Source: Lachnospiraceae bacterium (GTDB lineage: Bacteria > Bacillota_A > Clostridia > Lachnospirales > Lachnospiraceae). Taken from it: a stretch of 31,250 bases of DNA. Below are positions 7,194 through 14,266 of the stretch, in pieces; the first letter of the stretch is position 1, and every line of letters starts with the position of its first letter. Made by a program: the position numbers and the translations under genes. The stretch covers positions 1 to 31,250 of the forward strand of contig JAILDD010000117.1 in NCBI GenBank assembly GCA_024689605.1, given 5' to 3'. The notes beneath the pieces were generated by a model. That model was not told where the DNA came from and did not search any database. It saw only the letters and a program-made list of their open reading frames with translations.

Positions 7194-8003
7194 CTATACC
7201 AGAACCTCGTTCATACTGCCCGTACGGTAGCCACAGGCATCTATGGTAACATAGGAAAATCCCAGCTGTCTGAAATATTCATATACAGCTTCCCTGACAC
7301 CATCAGACGCAAGCCGCTGTATATCTTCAGCAGGTACCTCGATTCTCGCAAGGTTCCCATGAAGTCTGACTCTCTCCTGATGAAAACCTTTTTCTATCAG
7401 GAAATGCTCGGCCCTTTCTACCATAAGAAGCTTTTCCTCTGTGATCTCCTCACCATATACAAAACGAGAGGCAAGGCAGGCATATGACGGCTTGCTCCAG
7501 GTTGGAAGTCCCATTTCTTTTGACAACAGACGTATCTCCCTTTTGGATAATCCGGCTTCCCTGAGGGGGCTCTTTATCCCCAGCTCTTCTACGGCTTTCA
7601 TACCGGGGCGGTAGTCTCCCAGGTCATCTGTATTAGAGCCTTCCGCCACATATTCGATCCCGTTTTCTGCAGCGATCCTTTTTATTTCTGAAAAGATCAG
7701 CTTTTTGCAATGGTAGCACCGGTCGGGAGCATTATTGCGGAATTCTGTCATGCTTAAGGGATTTATTCTGCATTCAAACTGCCGTATCTCCAGATCTGTG
7801 CAAAATGCAACAGCATCGGAAATCTCATGATCCGGTATGGCCGCATTAACTGCGGTCACCGCTATCACCTTATCCCCAAGGACCTCATGGGAAACAGCAA
7901 GCAGGAAGGATGAGTCAACCCCGCCGGAAAATCCCACAGCCAGAGAACCAAGCTCGCGGATTTGTTTTTTTAATTCTATAAACTTTCTTTCCATACTGCT
8001 CAT
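7194..8003 (-). CDS. larE: LarE-like ATP-dependent sacrificial sulfur transferase
   Basis: The 269-aa PP-loop ATPase has SGGVDSS at 26-32 and the LarE signature KPSYACLASRFVYGE, placing a cysteine at residue 176, the position of the sacrificial cysteine known in Lactobacillus LarE. A second pair, RCYHCK (C96, C99), gives a three-cysteine set that could hold an Fe-S cluster, as described for some LarE relatives; that link is inference. LarE adenylates a pyridinium dicarboxylate mononucleotide and adds sulfur on the route to the nickel-pincer cofactor. No larA, larB or larC is in the window, so another sulfur-transfer role is possible. The ATG at 8003 lies inside a hairpin and has a weak ribosome site; an in-frame ATG at 7994 is an alternative. 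Confidence 0.85.
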   Translation of the reverse strand: MSSMERKFIELKKQIRELGSLAVGFSGGVDSSFLLAVSHEVLGDKVIAVTAVNAAIPDHEISDAVAFCTDLEIRQFECRINPLSMTEFRNNAPDRCYHCKKLIFSEIKRIAAENGIEYVAEGSNTDDLGDYRPGMKAVEELGIKSPLREAGLSKREIRLLSKEMGLPTWSKPSYACLASRFVYGEEITEEKLLMVERAEHFLIEKGFHQERVRLHGNLARIEVPAEDIQRLASDGVREAVYEYFRQLGFSYVTIDACGYRTGSMNEVLV

Positions 8004-8037
8004 AAAATGAGCAGGCCGGTAACATCCTGCCTGCTCT
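7996..8037 (-). promoter_or_regulatory. Overlapping alternative hairpins at the larE start
   Basis: On the minus strand GAGCAGGC pairs perfectly with GCCTGCTC (8037-8030 with 8016-8009) and is followed by ATTTTAT, so it can terminate transcription from the histidine kinase gene. The same GCTC stretch can instead pair with the following ATGAGCAG (CTGCTCAT-TTT-ATGAGCAG, 8014-7996), burying the larE ATG. The two stems are mutually exclusive. Confidence 0.5.
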
Positions 8038-8049
8038 CTTTCAGATATA

Positions 8050-10623
8050 TCACTCCGTCACTGTTCTGACTTTTTCAGGCGGGATATGGTAAAACAGCAT
8101 ATCCTCAAGCTCTTCCGGCTTAAAGGGCTTTGACAGATAGTCCTTGAAACCGAGCTTTAAATACTCTTCCTTTGCATTTGACATAGCATTGGAGGTCAAT
8201 GATATCACGGGTACTCCGGCTGACTTATTGTTTTCAAGGGCATTCATCCGTTTCAGGGTTTCCGGTCCGTCGAGTTCCGGCATAAGATGGTCAAGGAAAA
8301 TAATATCATATTTGTTTTCCTGTACGAGACCGATGGCCTCCGCGCCTGACCCCGCCGTATCAACAACTATCTTCGTATTCTTTAAAAGCTTTGTCACTAT
8401 GCTTAAGTTTACCTTTGTGTCGTCCACCACCAGGATCCTGGCATCCTCTGCCGTAAATTTCATACGTTTCTTCTGGGTGACCGGCTTATTTAAACGTCCT
8501 TCGATATCACCGAAAGGCTCGTCACTTGCCACACCCTGCATGATCTCAAATCCAAACTCAGATCCTTCGCCATAGACGCTTTCAACATTCAGTCTGCTGC
8601 CCATGAGTTCCAGCAACTCATTGGTAATGCTCATTCCCAGTCCTGTGCCTTCCACCTTGATGTTCCGCTTTTCATCAAAACGAACATACTCTTCGAAGAG
8701 CCTTTCCATGTCTTCAGGCTTTATGCCCATACCAGTATCCTTTACGGAAAACATAAGCCGCACTGTCTTATCCGGTGTTTCATCACCGGGGCAGGATTTA
8801 AGCAGCGCCTCTGCATCAGCTTCAGTTCCATCGGAAATCTTCTTTGCGATAAAGGTGACAGTACCTTTTTCAGTATACTTAACAGCGTTTGTCAGGATGT
8901 TCGTGATAACCTGCTTAATCCTCGTGGAATCACCGTAGAGCACGGAAGGGATCCTGGAATCAATATCAAGCACTACCTTGAGTCCCTTGTCCTCAGCTCT
9001 TAAGCGGACCACATTGTACATATCCTTTATCAGGTTTATCAGCTCGTATTCAGCAGGCACTATGCTCATCCTGCCTGCTTCGATCTTGGAAAAATCAAGT
9101 ATATCATTCACAATACCCAGAAGGTTATTTCCCGCTGAATGTATGCTGTCCGCATATTCCCTTACATTTTCCTCCCCACTCTCCTTGAGTATCATCTCGT
9201 CCATTCCGAGGATAGCATTTATAGGAGTGCGTATCTCATGGGACATATGTGAAAGGAATGCAGACTTTGCCTTATTTGCCTCCTGAGCCTGGTTAGCTGT
9301 CTCAACAAGCTCAGATGTGATCTTTCCTAAGAAAGTAGACATTCTGTCAGAAAGTGATAGCGTACGTCCCTGGCGCAGGCTCTCCACCGTAGGATGTTCG
9401 TATACTTTCTGCTCTGCCGTATTTTCCCCTTCCCTCAGACCTATGGCAAGATGAGCACTGTTCAGTATGCCACCCTTTCCGTTATAGTAGTACAGCTCGC
9501 CGGCACCATGCATAAGTGCATAATCAGGGACTACCTTGCCAAAACCGTCCCACTCCAAATGTGCATCCTCTTTCAGAAAGTTCACGCGGTTTCCGCACAG
9601 AGTCAGGAACAGAGCCTCAGGCCCAAAAGCCTCCAGTTTATCTAATGACTCACGGCTAGCATTGAGTACCTCATCATGTGAGGCGAAAGTAAATCTTAAT
9701 TCTTCGCCCTGATGAAGGGTCATCATGAAATACAGCTCACCCTTCTCGCCGCATTCCAAGGGAACCATGCACATATTTATTCCGTCACGCTCAACCATCA
9801 GAGGGAACTCACAGATATTGCTTATAAAATATTCATCAGGATATACTCCCAAATACTCCCTGTATATATCAACAGCCGGCAGTGATTTTATCTCCTTAAC
9901 TACCGTCTCGCCCTTAAGCGGATTTGTTCCCAGCTGGAAAGGCAGTTTCCTTCCGATAGGCTTCCAGCCTAAAGCATATTCGGCATCAGCCTTAAGATTT
10001 TCTCCGGAAAAAACAACTACAGCAAAACCGTCAGTAAGTACTTCATCTGCGATTATAAACTCTTTTGAATCCACATCCTCGCCGGCCTGTGAAATCTCAT
10101 AGCCTTCCTCACCAATTTCAATTGATACCTTCTTGGAAAAATTCCTGATGGTGCTGGTGCCAAAAAGAACCACATCCTCATGACCTTTCATTGATTCTTC
10201 AATGAAAACAGTGGTCTTAAGCTCCATGTTGCTGGTAAAAAGCTCTACAGCTCTTGCATACGGATCCGCATCAAGTCGTCCCCTTAAGATTGCTGCAGCA
10301 TCACTTTCTCCGCCGGGCGCGCAGGGAATCCTAAGCACTTCAATATCCGACTGCTCTGCAAGGATCAGATTAAACAGTGCTCCCATACCCTCCGGCATGA
10401 GCTCTGCTATCATAGTAAGCGCTATTCCGGCAATCTTTATTTCAGAATGGCCGCTGTCCCTGATAAGCCCAAGCAGTATATCTATCTCCTGCTTTGAAAA
10501 GCCCTTCTCATAGATAGTGATCACACCGGACTTATGCTTAGTCTGCGATATGATGCCAGACAGCTGTGAAACCGCTGACTTTGCTGCTTCGAAATCTTTG
10601 CATAAAATTTTTTTCTGAATCAT
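8050..10623 (-). CDS. FIST-sensor hybrid histidine kinase/response regulator
   Basis: An 857-aa cytosolic sensor with no membrane segment. Residues about 30-390 match the FIST N and C sensor arrangement (VVLFGTSTIR, TDGFAVVVFSG, WKPIGRKLP, YREYLGV, and a C-terminal GAGELYYYNGKGG stretch), a domain predicted to bind small molecules such as amino acids. A short coiled coil (about 430-453) leads to HisKA with phospho-accepting H462 in HMSHEIRTPIN. HATPase_c follows, with N-box near 575, DTGMGI near 630 and GTGLGM near 660. The C-terminal receiver has D734/D735, phospho-acceptor D778 in FLDHLMPELDG and K832. It starts four bases after the CheX-like/REC gene stop and is probably translationally coupled. 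The two likely form one phosphorelay; the output is unknown. Confidence 0.9.
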   Translation of the reverse strand: MIQKKILCKDFEAAKSAVSQLSGIISQTKHKSGVITIYEKGFSKQEIDILLGLIRDSGHSEIKIAGIALTMIAELMPEGMGALFNLILAEQSDIEVLRIPCAPGGESDAAAILRGRLDADPYARAVELFTSNMELKTTVFIEESMKGHEDVVLFGTSTIRNFSKKVSIEIGEEGYEISQAGEDVDSKEFIIADEVLTDGFAVVVFSGENLKADAEYALGWKPIGRKLPFQLGTNPLKGETVVKEIKSLPAVDIYREYLGVYPDEYFISNICEFPLMVERDGINMCMVPLECGEKGELYFMMTLHQGEELRFTFASHDEVLNASRESLDKLEAFGPEALFLTLCGNRVNFLKEDAHLEWDGFGKVVPDYALMHGAGELYYYNGKGGILNSAHLAIGLREGENTAEQKVYEHPTVESLRQGRTLSLSDRMSTFLGKITSELVETANQAQEANKAKSAFLSHMSHEIRTPINAILGMDEMILKESGEENVREYADSIHSAGNNLLGIVNDILDFSKIEAGRMSIVPAEYELINLIKDMYNVVRLRAEDKGLKVVLDIDSRIPSVLYGDSTRIKQVITNILTNAVKYTEKGTVTFIAKKISDGTEADAEALLKSCPGDETPDKTVRLMFSVKDTGMGIKPEDMERLFEEYVRFDEKRNIKVEGTGLGMSITNELLELMGSRLNVESVYGEGSEFGFEIMQGVASDEPFGDIEGRLNKPVTQKKRMKFTAEDARILVVDDTKVNLSIVTKLLKNTKIVVDTAGSGAEAIGLVQENKYDIIFLDHLMPELDGPETLKRMNALENNKSAGVPVISLTSNAMSNAKEEYLKLGFKDYLSKPFKPEELEDMLFYHIPPEKVRTVTE

Positions 10624-10627
10624 ACGG

Positions 10628-11935
10628 TCACTCTATCACTTCATGTATGTTCTTGATGATTTCTTCTTCATTAAAGGGTTTGCTGATAAAACGTTTTGCT
10701 CCGATACGCAGTGCCTGTATAAGCTTATCCTGCTGGCCTGCAGCCGTTATCATAACCGCATTTGCCTCAGGATCCTCCTTAAGTATATTTTCAAGTGCCT
10801 CTATGCCGTCCATTTCCGGCATGGTGATGTCGAGAGTCACAGCATCCGGCTTGCACTTCTTATATGCTTCCACACCGGCCCTGCCGTTTTCAGCCTCTGC
10901 TACGATCTTAAAGCCTGCCTTCTCAAGTATATTGCGAAGCATCTGCCTAGACATTCTGGAATCATCTACTATCAGGATGCGTTTTCCTTCATCCTTCTCG
11001 GCAGATGATACAAAACTGTGAACTGCAGACCCCGTCTTTATCGGATTTTCACCTGCCACAAAATCACTGTTCACAGATACCAGCAGTTCCATGCGGTTAT
11101 CACCCAGCACTACAGGTACCACATAGAAATCCCCGCTTGCCTTCTGTCCCGAAAAAGCAAGAGGTGGTTCCATATCAACATTCATTTCCTTACGGCTCAT
11201 CTCTGATGCAAAAAGGCCGCAGCTTACATTGATGAATTCACCTACGGAATCATAGGCATCCTCAGACACACTCTCCATCTCGCTGCCTGAAAATCCGTTT
11301 GCAACCTGCAGGAAAGCGCCGTCATCCTGAGATTCCGCAACGGCCACAAAGATAGTAGCATCGCCGGAAAGCTCCTGGCAGCTTAAGTGCCTGTATTCAT
11401 ATTCTTTGGCCCTGTAGGCCTTTTCGATGTAAAAATCCCGTGACACAAAACGGGTAAGATTTCTTAAGAAGAGTCCTATGATATTGCCGACATAGGGCTT
11501 GGATGAAACCACAAACAGATCAAGAATACCGTCTATGTCGTCACGCTTGAGGGCTTCCATCTCTTTTTCATTAAAGCCGCTCTTTTTCCGGAAATCCGTG
11601 ATATACTCATCCAGCTTTGCCGGAGTTATGTCTGTCAGATCCGTCAGTAACTGCACAAACTGAAGGTAAGGGTCCCCCTGCTTCTTCAACAGTCCGCCCA
11701 GCTGCTCATCGGTAATAAGTCCCATTTCCACAGCTATATCGCCGAAACGCTTGTCCTGGGACATCTGGAGCTGATTAACCTTTTCGACCTGTTCCCCGGT
11801 CATCAGGCCCTCAGCTATTGCGATGGTTCCCAGCCGTACCCTGACGCTCATCTGTTCATCGATCAGGGTTCTGTAATCGAATTCATTGATAGCCCGCTGC
11901 TCTAAAAGATACCTACCGAATAATTGACAGAACAT
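10628..11935 (-). CDS. GspE/MshE-N-like repeats, CheX-like domain and receiver protein
   Basis: A 435-aa cytosolic protein. Residues 1-90 hold three repeats of the form (L/F)GxxxxxxGxIxxxQxxxxxxxQ, like the MshEN/GspE-N fold, some members of which bind cyclic di-GMP. The middle (about 165-300) resembles CheX/CheC-type phosphatases, including GEFINVSCGLFASEMS. The C-terminus is a receiver with DDS near the start, phospho-acceptor in VTLDITMPEMDG, and KPF. The start is the ATG at 11935, five bases after GGAGG; an upstream frame to 11989 exists but is less likely. It precedes the FIST kinase by four bases, suggesting it receives or removes phosphate from that relay. Homology for the first two domains is by pattern only. 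Confidence 0.8.
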   Translation of the reverse strand: MFCQLFGRYLLEQRAINEFDYRTLIDEQMSVRVRLGTIAIAEGLMTGEQVEKVNQLQMSQDKRFGDIAVEMGLITDEQLGGLLKKQGDPYLQFVQLLTDLTDITPAKLDEYITDFRKKSGFNEKEMEALKRDDIDGILDLFVVSSKPYVGNIIGLFLRNLTRFVSRDFYIEKAYRAKEYEYRHLSCQELSGDATIFVAVAESQDDGAFLQVANGFSGSEMESVSEDAYDSVGEFINVSCGLFASEMSRKEMNVDMEPPLAFSGQKASGDFYVVPVVLGDNRMELLVSVNSDFVAGENPIKTGSAVHSFVSSAEKDEGKRILIVDDSRMSRQMLRNILEKAGFKIVAEAENGRAGVEAYKKCKPDAVTLDITMPEMDGIEALENILKEDPEANAVMITAAGQQDKLIQALRIGAKRFISKPFNEEEIIKNIHEVIE

Positions 11936-11988
11936 GTAACCCTCCATTCCCCACGCTTGTGGAAAAGCCTTAGAGTTACATTTTACCA

Positions 11989-12051
11989 TTAAATGCTATT
12001 TTTTTTAATACTTAACAGCAGAATAAGCAATGATCCTGTAAACTTTTTCAT
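11989..12051 (-). CDS. Micro-ORF, signal-peptide-like, upstream of the CheX/REC gene
   Basis: A 20-residue frame, MKKFTGSLLILLLSIKKNSI, with a good GGGGAG site before its ATG. It has a basic start and a hydrophobic core, and it ends by an A8 tract in a TAA that overlaps an ATG in the next frame (TAATG at 11991-11987). It may be a small hydrophobic peptide, a leader for the following operon, or the remnant of a lipoprotein gene. Real translation is unproven. Confidence 0.35.
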   Translation of the reverse strand: MKKFTGSLLILLLSIKKNSI

Positions 12052-12072
12052 AATTTTCTCCCCTTTCCAAGC

Positions 12073-12097
12073 CAGTAACTGTCCCGGACAGCTACTG
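12073..12097 (-). repeat. Near-perfect hairpin upstream of the micro-ORF
   Basis: CAGTA-x-CTGTC pairs with GACAG-x-TACTG around a three-base loop, with one internal mismatch. It lies between the small Cys-containing gene and the micro-ORF, 22 bases before the ATG at 12051. No U-tract follows on the minus strand, so it is better read as an mRNA structure or an operator than as a terminator. Confidence 0.4.
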
Positions 12098-12146
12098 TGG
12101 TCACATATTGATCTTAGCGATATCCTGCTTTACCGGATGCCGGCTT

Positions 12147-12380
12147 TTAAATATTGTAGTAACCGCAGCTGCTCCTGACCGGTCCGTCCTCACCAGATTC
12201 GTACTGCGCCTTAAAAGACATATTGATATCTTTGATCTCACGCTTTCCGTCTATATAATCCTGATACATATCCGCAAGTCCGGCCATGCACCCGTCACAG
12301 GAACCGGATATATTGCCTATGGACTCGGCAACTATGTGCTCGCGTTCTTCCCTTGTAGTCTCACTGATTAAAATACCCAT
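12147..12380 (-). CDS. Small conserved-looking Cys-containing protein, unknown function
   Basis: A 77-aa soluble protein with a charged N-terminus (SETTREEREHIVAESIG), a Cys-x-x-Cys pair (SCDGCMAG) and a third cysteine near the C-terminus. The CxxC could bind metal or act in redox, but no family is recognised with certainty. It has GGAAAG four bases before its ATG. It lies 95 bases upstream of the micro-ORF and could be the first gene of the signalling operon, with the hairpin at 12073-12097 between. Confidence 0.6.
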   Translation of the reverse strand: MGILISETTREEREHIVAESIGNISGSCDGCMAGLADMYQDYIDGKREIKDINMSFKAQYESGEDGPVRSSCGYYNI

Positions 12381-12426
12381 AATACTTTCCTTTACGCTGT
12401 CCTAATTGGCTGGTAGCGATGTGTTC

Positions 12427-12744
12427 TTAATCGAAATCCTCCAGCCTCTTTTCATACTGATCTACCATTTCAAAGAATTCATTTCTATACTGTATGCCGA
12501 GATCATAGAACTGTTCTCTCAAGACGGTCTCATTATACCAATCGATATCCAGTGCGATAACACAGTATCTGCTGTCCGAATTTGTCGGCACGAACATACC
12601 ATTGATCCGTTCTGGTATCGCTTCATTAAACAGGAAATACAACTTTTTATCAGAACCGATCTGCATATCCACAAATCCTTCCCGACCACAGTTATGCTTT
12701 TCAAATATCTCCCCAAGGTCTGTAAAGCCGGTAAACAAACTCAT
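12427..12744 (-). CDS. Hypothetical protein, 105 aa
   Basis: A soluble protein beginning MSLFTGFTDLGEIFEKHNCGREGF and containing alternating beta-type stretches (KLYFLFNEAIPERINGMFVPT, YCVIALDIDWYNET). It may be the N-terminal piece of a larger beta-rich (propeller-like) protein, since it stops shortly after one such unit; that is weak inference. The start chosen is the ATG at 12744, preceded by GAAAGGA. A longer frame to 12825 runs through a perfect inverted repeat (12778-12813), lacks a ribosome site and is likely untranslated leader. It lies at the AT-rich island boundary. Confidence 0.5.
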   Translation of the reverse strand: MSLFTGFTDLGEIFEKHNCGREGFVDMQIGSDKKLYFLFNEAIPERINGMFVPTNSDSRYCVIALDIDWYNETVLREQFYDLGIQYRNEFFEMVDQYEKRLEDFD

Positions 12745-12777
12745 ATCATCAGTCCTTTCACAAATAATCGGGCTATC

Positions 12778-12813
12778 GTTGAACGCCTCTCTCAAAATGG
12801 TGCATCGTTCAAC
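12778..12813 (-). repeat. Inverted repeat in the leader of the 105-aa gene
   Basis: GTTGAACG and CGTTCAAC (8 bp, perfect) are separated by 20 bases, between the GNAT stop and the start at 12744. It may be an operator or a leader hairpin. It favours the shorter start for the downstream gene. Confidence 0.35.
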
Positions 12814-12846
12814 CAAGCCAAGCAAAGCGATTTTATATATAATATG

Positions 12847-13374
12847 CTATACTTTTTTATATGGTTTCGGAATATGATCTGATACTATCGTACTCAGGTA
12901 TTCTGTAAATTCACCAAATAATCCCACATCAAATTCCATACCCGCACAACCAATCTCAAATTCTGTATCGTCATAGAATGTAAAATATCCCGTCTCGCAG
13001 AATCCATTTCTCTTATAAAATCCTTTGCGTCGAACATTCAGTTCATTTCCAGGCAAAGAAGGGTTCGGGGCTTCGTATTCTACCACAATCATATGATCTG
13101 TATTATTTAAAACAAGTTTTTCCAAAGCCTTTCCACCTATTCCTTTAGAACGCAGTTCACAATCCACTGCCAAATAAGCCAGATATAGAATAGTTTTATA
13201 TTCCCTGATTACCAAAAATCCGACTGGCCCCTCTTCATATATGTCAAGAACAGTTGCACCCGTGTCCATAAGATCCATAAGCGAATTTCTTTCACATTCA
13301 GGGATAGCCTCTTCGTTTATTTCTTCTAATGTCTCAATATCCGGCGAATCTATTGTCAACTTCTTAAGATCCAC
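12847..13374 (-). CDS. GNAT-family N-acetyltransferase
   Basis: The 175-aa protein carries GNAT motif A in LYLAYLAVDCELRSKGIGGKALEKL (about 64-88), where RSKGIG is the acetyl-CoA pyrophosphate loop, then a typical motif B region ending FYKRNGFCETGYFTFYDD. The C-terminal EFTEYLSTIVSD tail is unassigned. It would acetylate a small molecule or protein amine; nothing nearby identifies which. The start is GTG at 13374 with GGAGG six bases upstream. A 32-codon frame upstream overlaps its first codons and may couple its translation. Confidence 0.8.
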   Translation of the reverse strand: MDLKKLTIDSPDIETLEEINEEAIPECERNSLMDLMDTGATVLDIYEEGPVGFLVIREYKTILYLAYLAVDCELRSKGIGGKALEKLVLNNTDHMIVVEYEAPNPSLPGNELNVRRKGFYKRNGFCETGYFTFYDDTEFEIGCAGMEFDVGLFGEFTEYLSTIVSDHIPKPYKKV

Positions 13375-13462
13375 TATATGCCTCCATCATACTTTCATAT
13401 CTAAATGGTAACCTATTGCTTTCAAAATAATTCTTGTCATTTATATATTCAAGATTATTCAT
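13364..13462 (-). CDS. Possible small ORF overlapping the GNAT start
   Basis: A 32-aa frame (starts MNNLEYINDKNYFES, ends EAYSGS) occupies most of the gap between the 89-aa gene and GNAT, and its stop overlaps the GNAT start region. The ribosome site is weak. It might be a leader peptide coupling GNAT expression or chance coding in AT-rich DNA. Confidence 0.25.
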   Translation of the reverse strand: MNNLEYINDKNYFESNRLPFRYESMMEAYSGS

Positions 13463-13483
13463 AAAGATAATAAAAATTACCCT

Positions 13484-13753
13484 TTAATGTCTGATACCTA
13501 TCGTCTTCCCGGTTGATACTGATACAAGATAAGTGTCAAAAGCCACCTCCATTACATCATCACAGCATTCCACAATATTTTTTCCTGTACTCATAACTAT
13601 CGGGAGTGTCGCCTCATCCTCAATGATTAAATAAAAACTTAATGTATCCAGACACTCTTGAAGCAATACATTCTTTTGCAAACGCTGCTTTTGTTCCTTT
13701 ATATGTGCCTGCGCTTTTAATCGCTCCAACTTTTTCCTTTGTTCTGCATCCAT
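13484..13753 (-). CDS. Hypothetical protein, 89 aa (coiled-coil N-terminus)
   Basis: Residues 1-30 are highly charged and helical (AEQRKKLERLKAQAHIKEQKQRLQK). A compact alpha/beta portion containing SFYLIIEDEATLPIVMSTGKNIVECCDDVMEVAFDTYLVSVS follows. No family is recognised. The size and neighbours (DUF7660-like, GNAT, truncated effector-like frame) fit small immunity-type proteins of polymorphic-toxin islands, but this is only context. It starts 10 bases after the DUF7660-like stop, with a weak ribosome site, so coupling is likely. Confidence 0.55.
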   Translation of the reverse strand: MDAEQRKKLERLKAQAHIKEQKQRLQKNVLLQECLDTLSFYLIIEDEATLPIVMSTGKNIVECCDDVMEVAFDTYLVSVSTGKTIGIRH

Positions 13754-13763
13754 GTCTTTTGTA

Positions 13764-13976
13764 TTACTCGTAGATTTTTCCTGAATAAAATACTTCAGCC
13801 ATCATTTTGTAATCTATATTTTCAAATTCTTCATCGTTATCTTTTATCCATGCCGAAATACTCTCAAGATAATCTGCTATCGTCCGGTTTTCCCAATCAT
13901 CGTGATTTTCATAAAAATCCTTCGATAATGCCTTAAGGAAAAAGATAAATGATTCCCTGTCTTTAACCTGATGCAA
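13764..13976 (-). CDS. DUF7660-like protein, 5' end possibly truncated
   Basis: The 70 residues contain DRESFIFFLKALSKDFYENHDDWENRTIADYLESISAWIKDND, which resembles the core of the DUF7660 family seen near toxin-immunity loci. The only start in frame is a TTG at 13976, without a ribosome site. Reading upstream in the same frame gives NVYEALHQV before it, which looks like the usual N-terminus of this family; a stop occurs 16 codons before the TTG, with no ATG between. The gene therefore appears to have lost its original start, probably by the rearrangement at the REP-like palindrome just upstream. Confidence 0.5.
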   Translation of the reverse strand: MHQVKDRESFIFFLKALSKDFYENHDDWENRTIADYLESISAWIKDNDEEFENIDYKMMAEVFYSGKIYE

Positions 13977-13980
13977 TGCT

Positions 13981-14199
13981 TCATATACATTGGCAACAGT
14001 ATTGTAACTCCAATTCCTTCAGGCCCACTCTATATCTTCTGCATGCTACTTTCAATGGGGTCTGACCCCCCGGTATCCCCGGTGTATGATTCTGTTTTGA
14101 CTCCTGAATTTCTGAAGCAACTTGCTTCAGTTTTGAGCCATTTATGTCAATCTGTTCTTCAGTATTTGAAGTAAAGGCTCTCGCTTCAGTATTTATCAT
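13981..14199 (-). CDS. Truncated reading frame (WXG/effector-like N-terminus) crossing a REP-like element
   Basis: A 72-aa frame with a strong TTTGGAGG site. Its first 37 residues (EARAFTSNTEEQIDINGSKL, then KQVASEIQESKQ) resemble the helical start of a WXG100-like or secreted-effector protein. After that the frame reads through HTPGIPGGQTPLKVACRRYR, which is simply the translation of the REP-like palindrome and flanking DNA. The protein is therefore probably a decayed 5' fragment. Identity of the original gene is not determinable. Confidence 0.45.
   Translation of the reverse strand: MINTEARAFTSNTEEQIDINGSKLKQVASEIQESKQNHTPGIPGGQTPLKVACRRYRVGLKELELQYCCQCI
14057..14069. repeat. REP-like palindrome
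   Basis: GGGGTCTGACCCC is a 6-bp perfect stem around one base. This short motif resembles REP sequences mobilised by IS200-like RAYT transposases in other bacteria; no such transposase is in the window. It sits exactly at the junction between the truncated frame and the 5'-truncated DUF7660-like gene. A second perfect stem, CTGAAGCAA/TTGCTTCAG, lies at 14112-14130. Confidence 0.5.
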
Positions 14200-14266
14200 T
14201 TATCTTTTCCTCCAAAGTACCAGGTTTATTCGTGCTTTAGTGCTTTGGGCTGATCCTATGAAATCC

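Noticed and set aside
10628..11989. An upstream ATG (11989) for the CheX/REC gene
   Set aside because: The ATG at 11935 has GGAGG five bases upstream and begins the repeat region; the extra 18 residues look unstructured. Coupling with the micro-ORF leaves a small chance that 11989 is used.
12427..12825. A longer start for the 105-aa protein
   Set aside because: The extension has no ribosome site and runs through a perfect 8-bp inverted repeat typical of untranslated leader.
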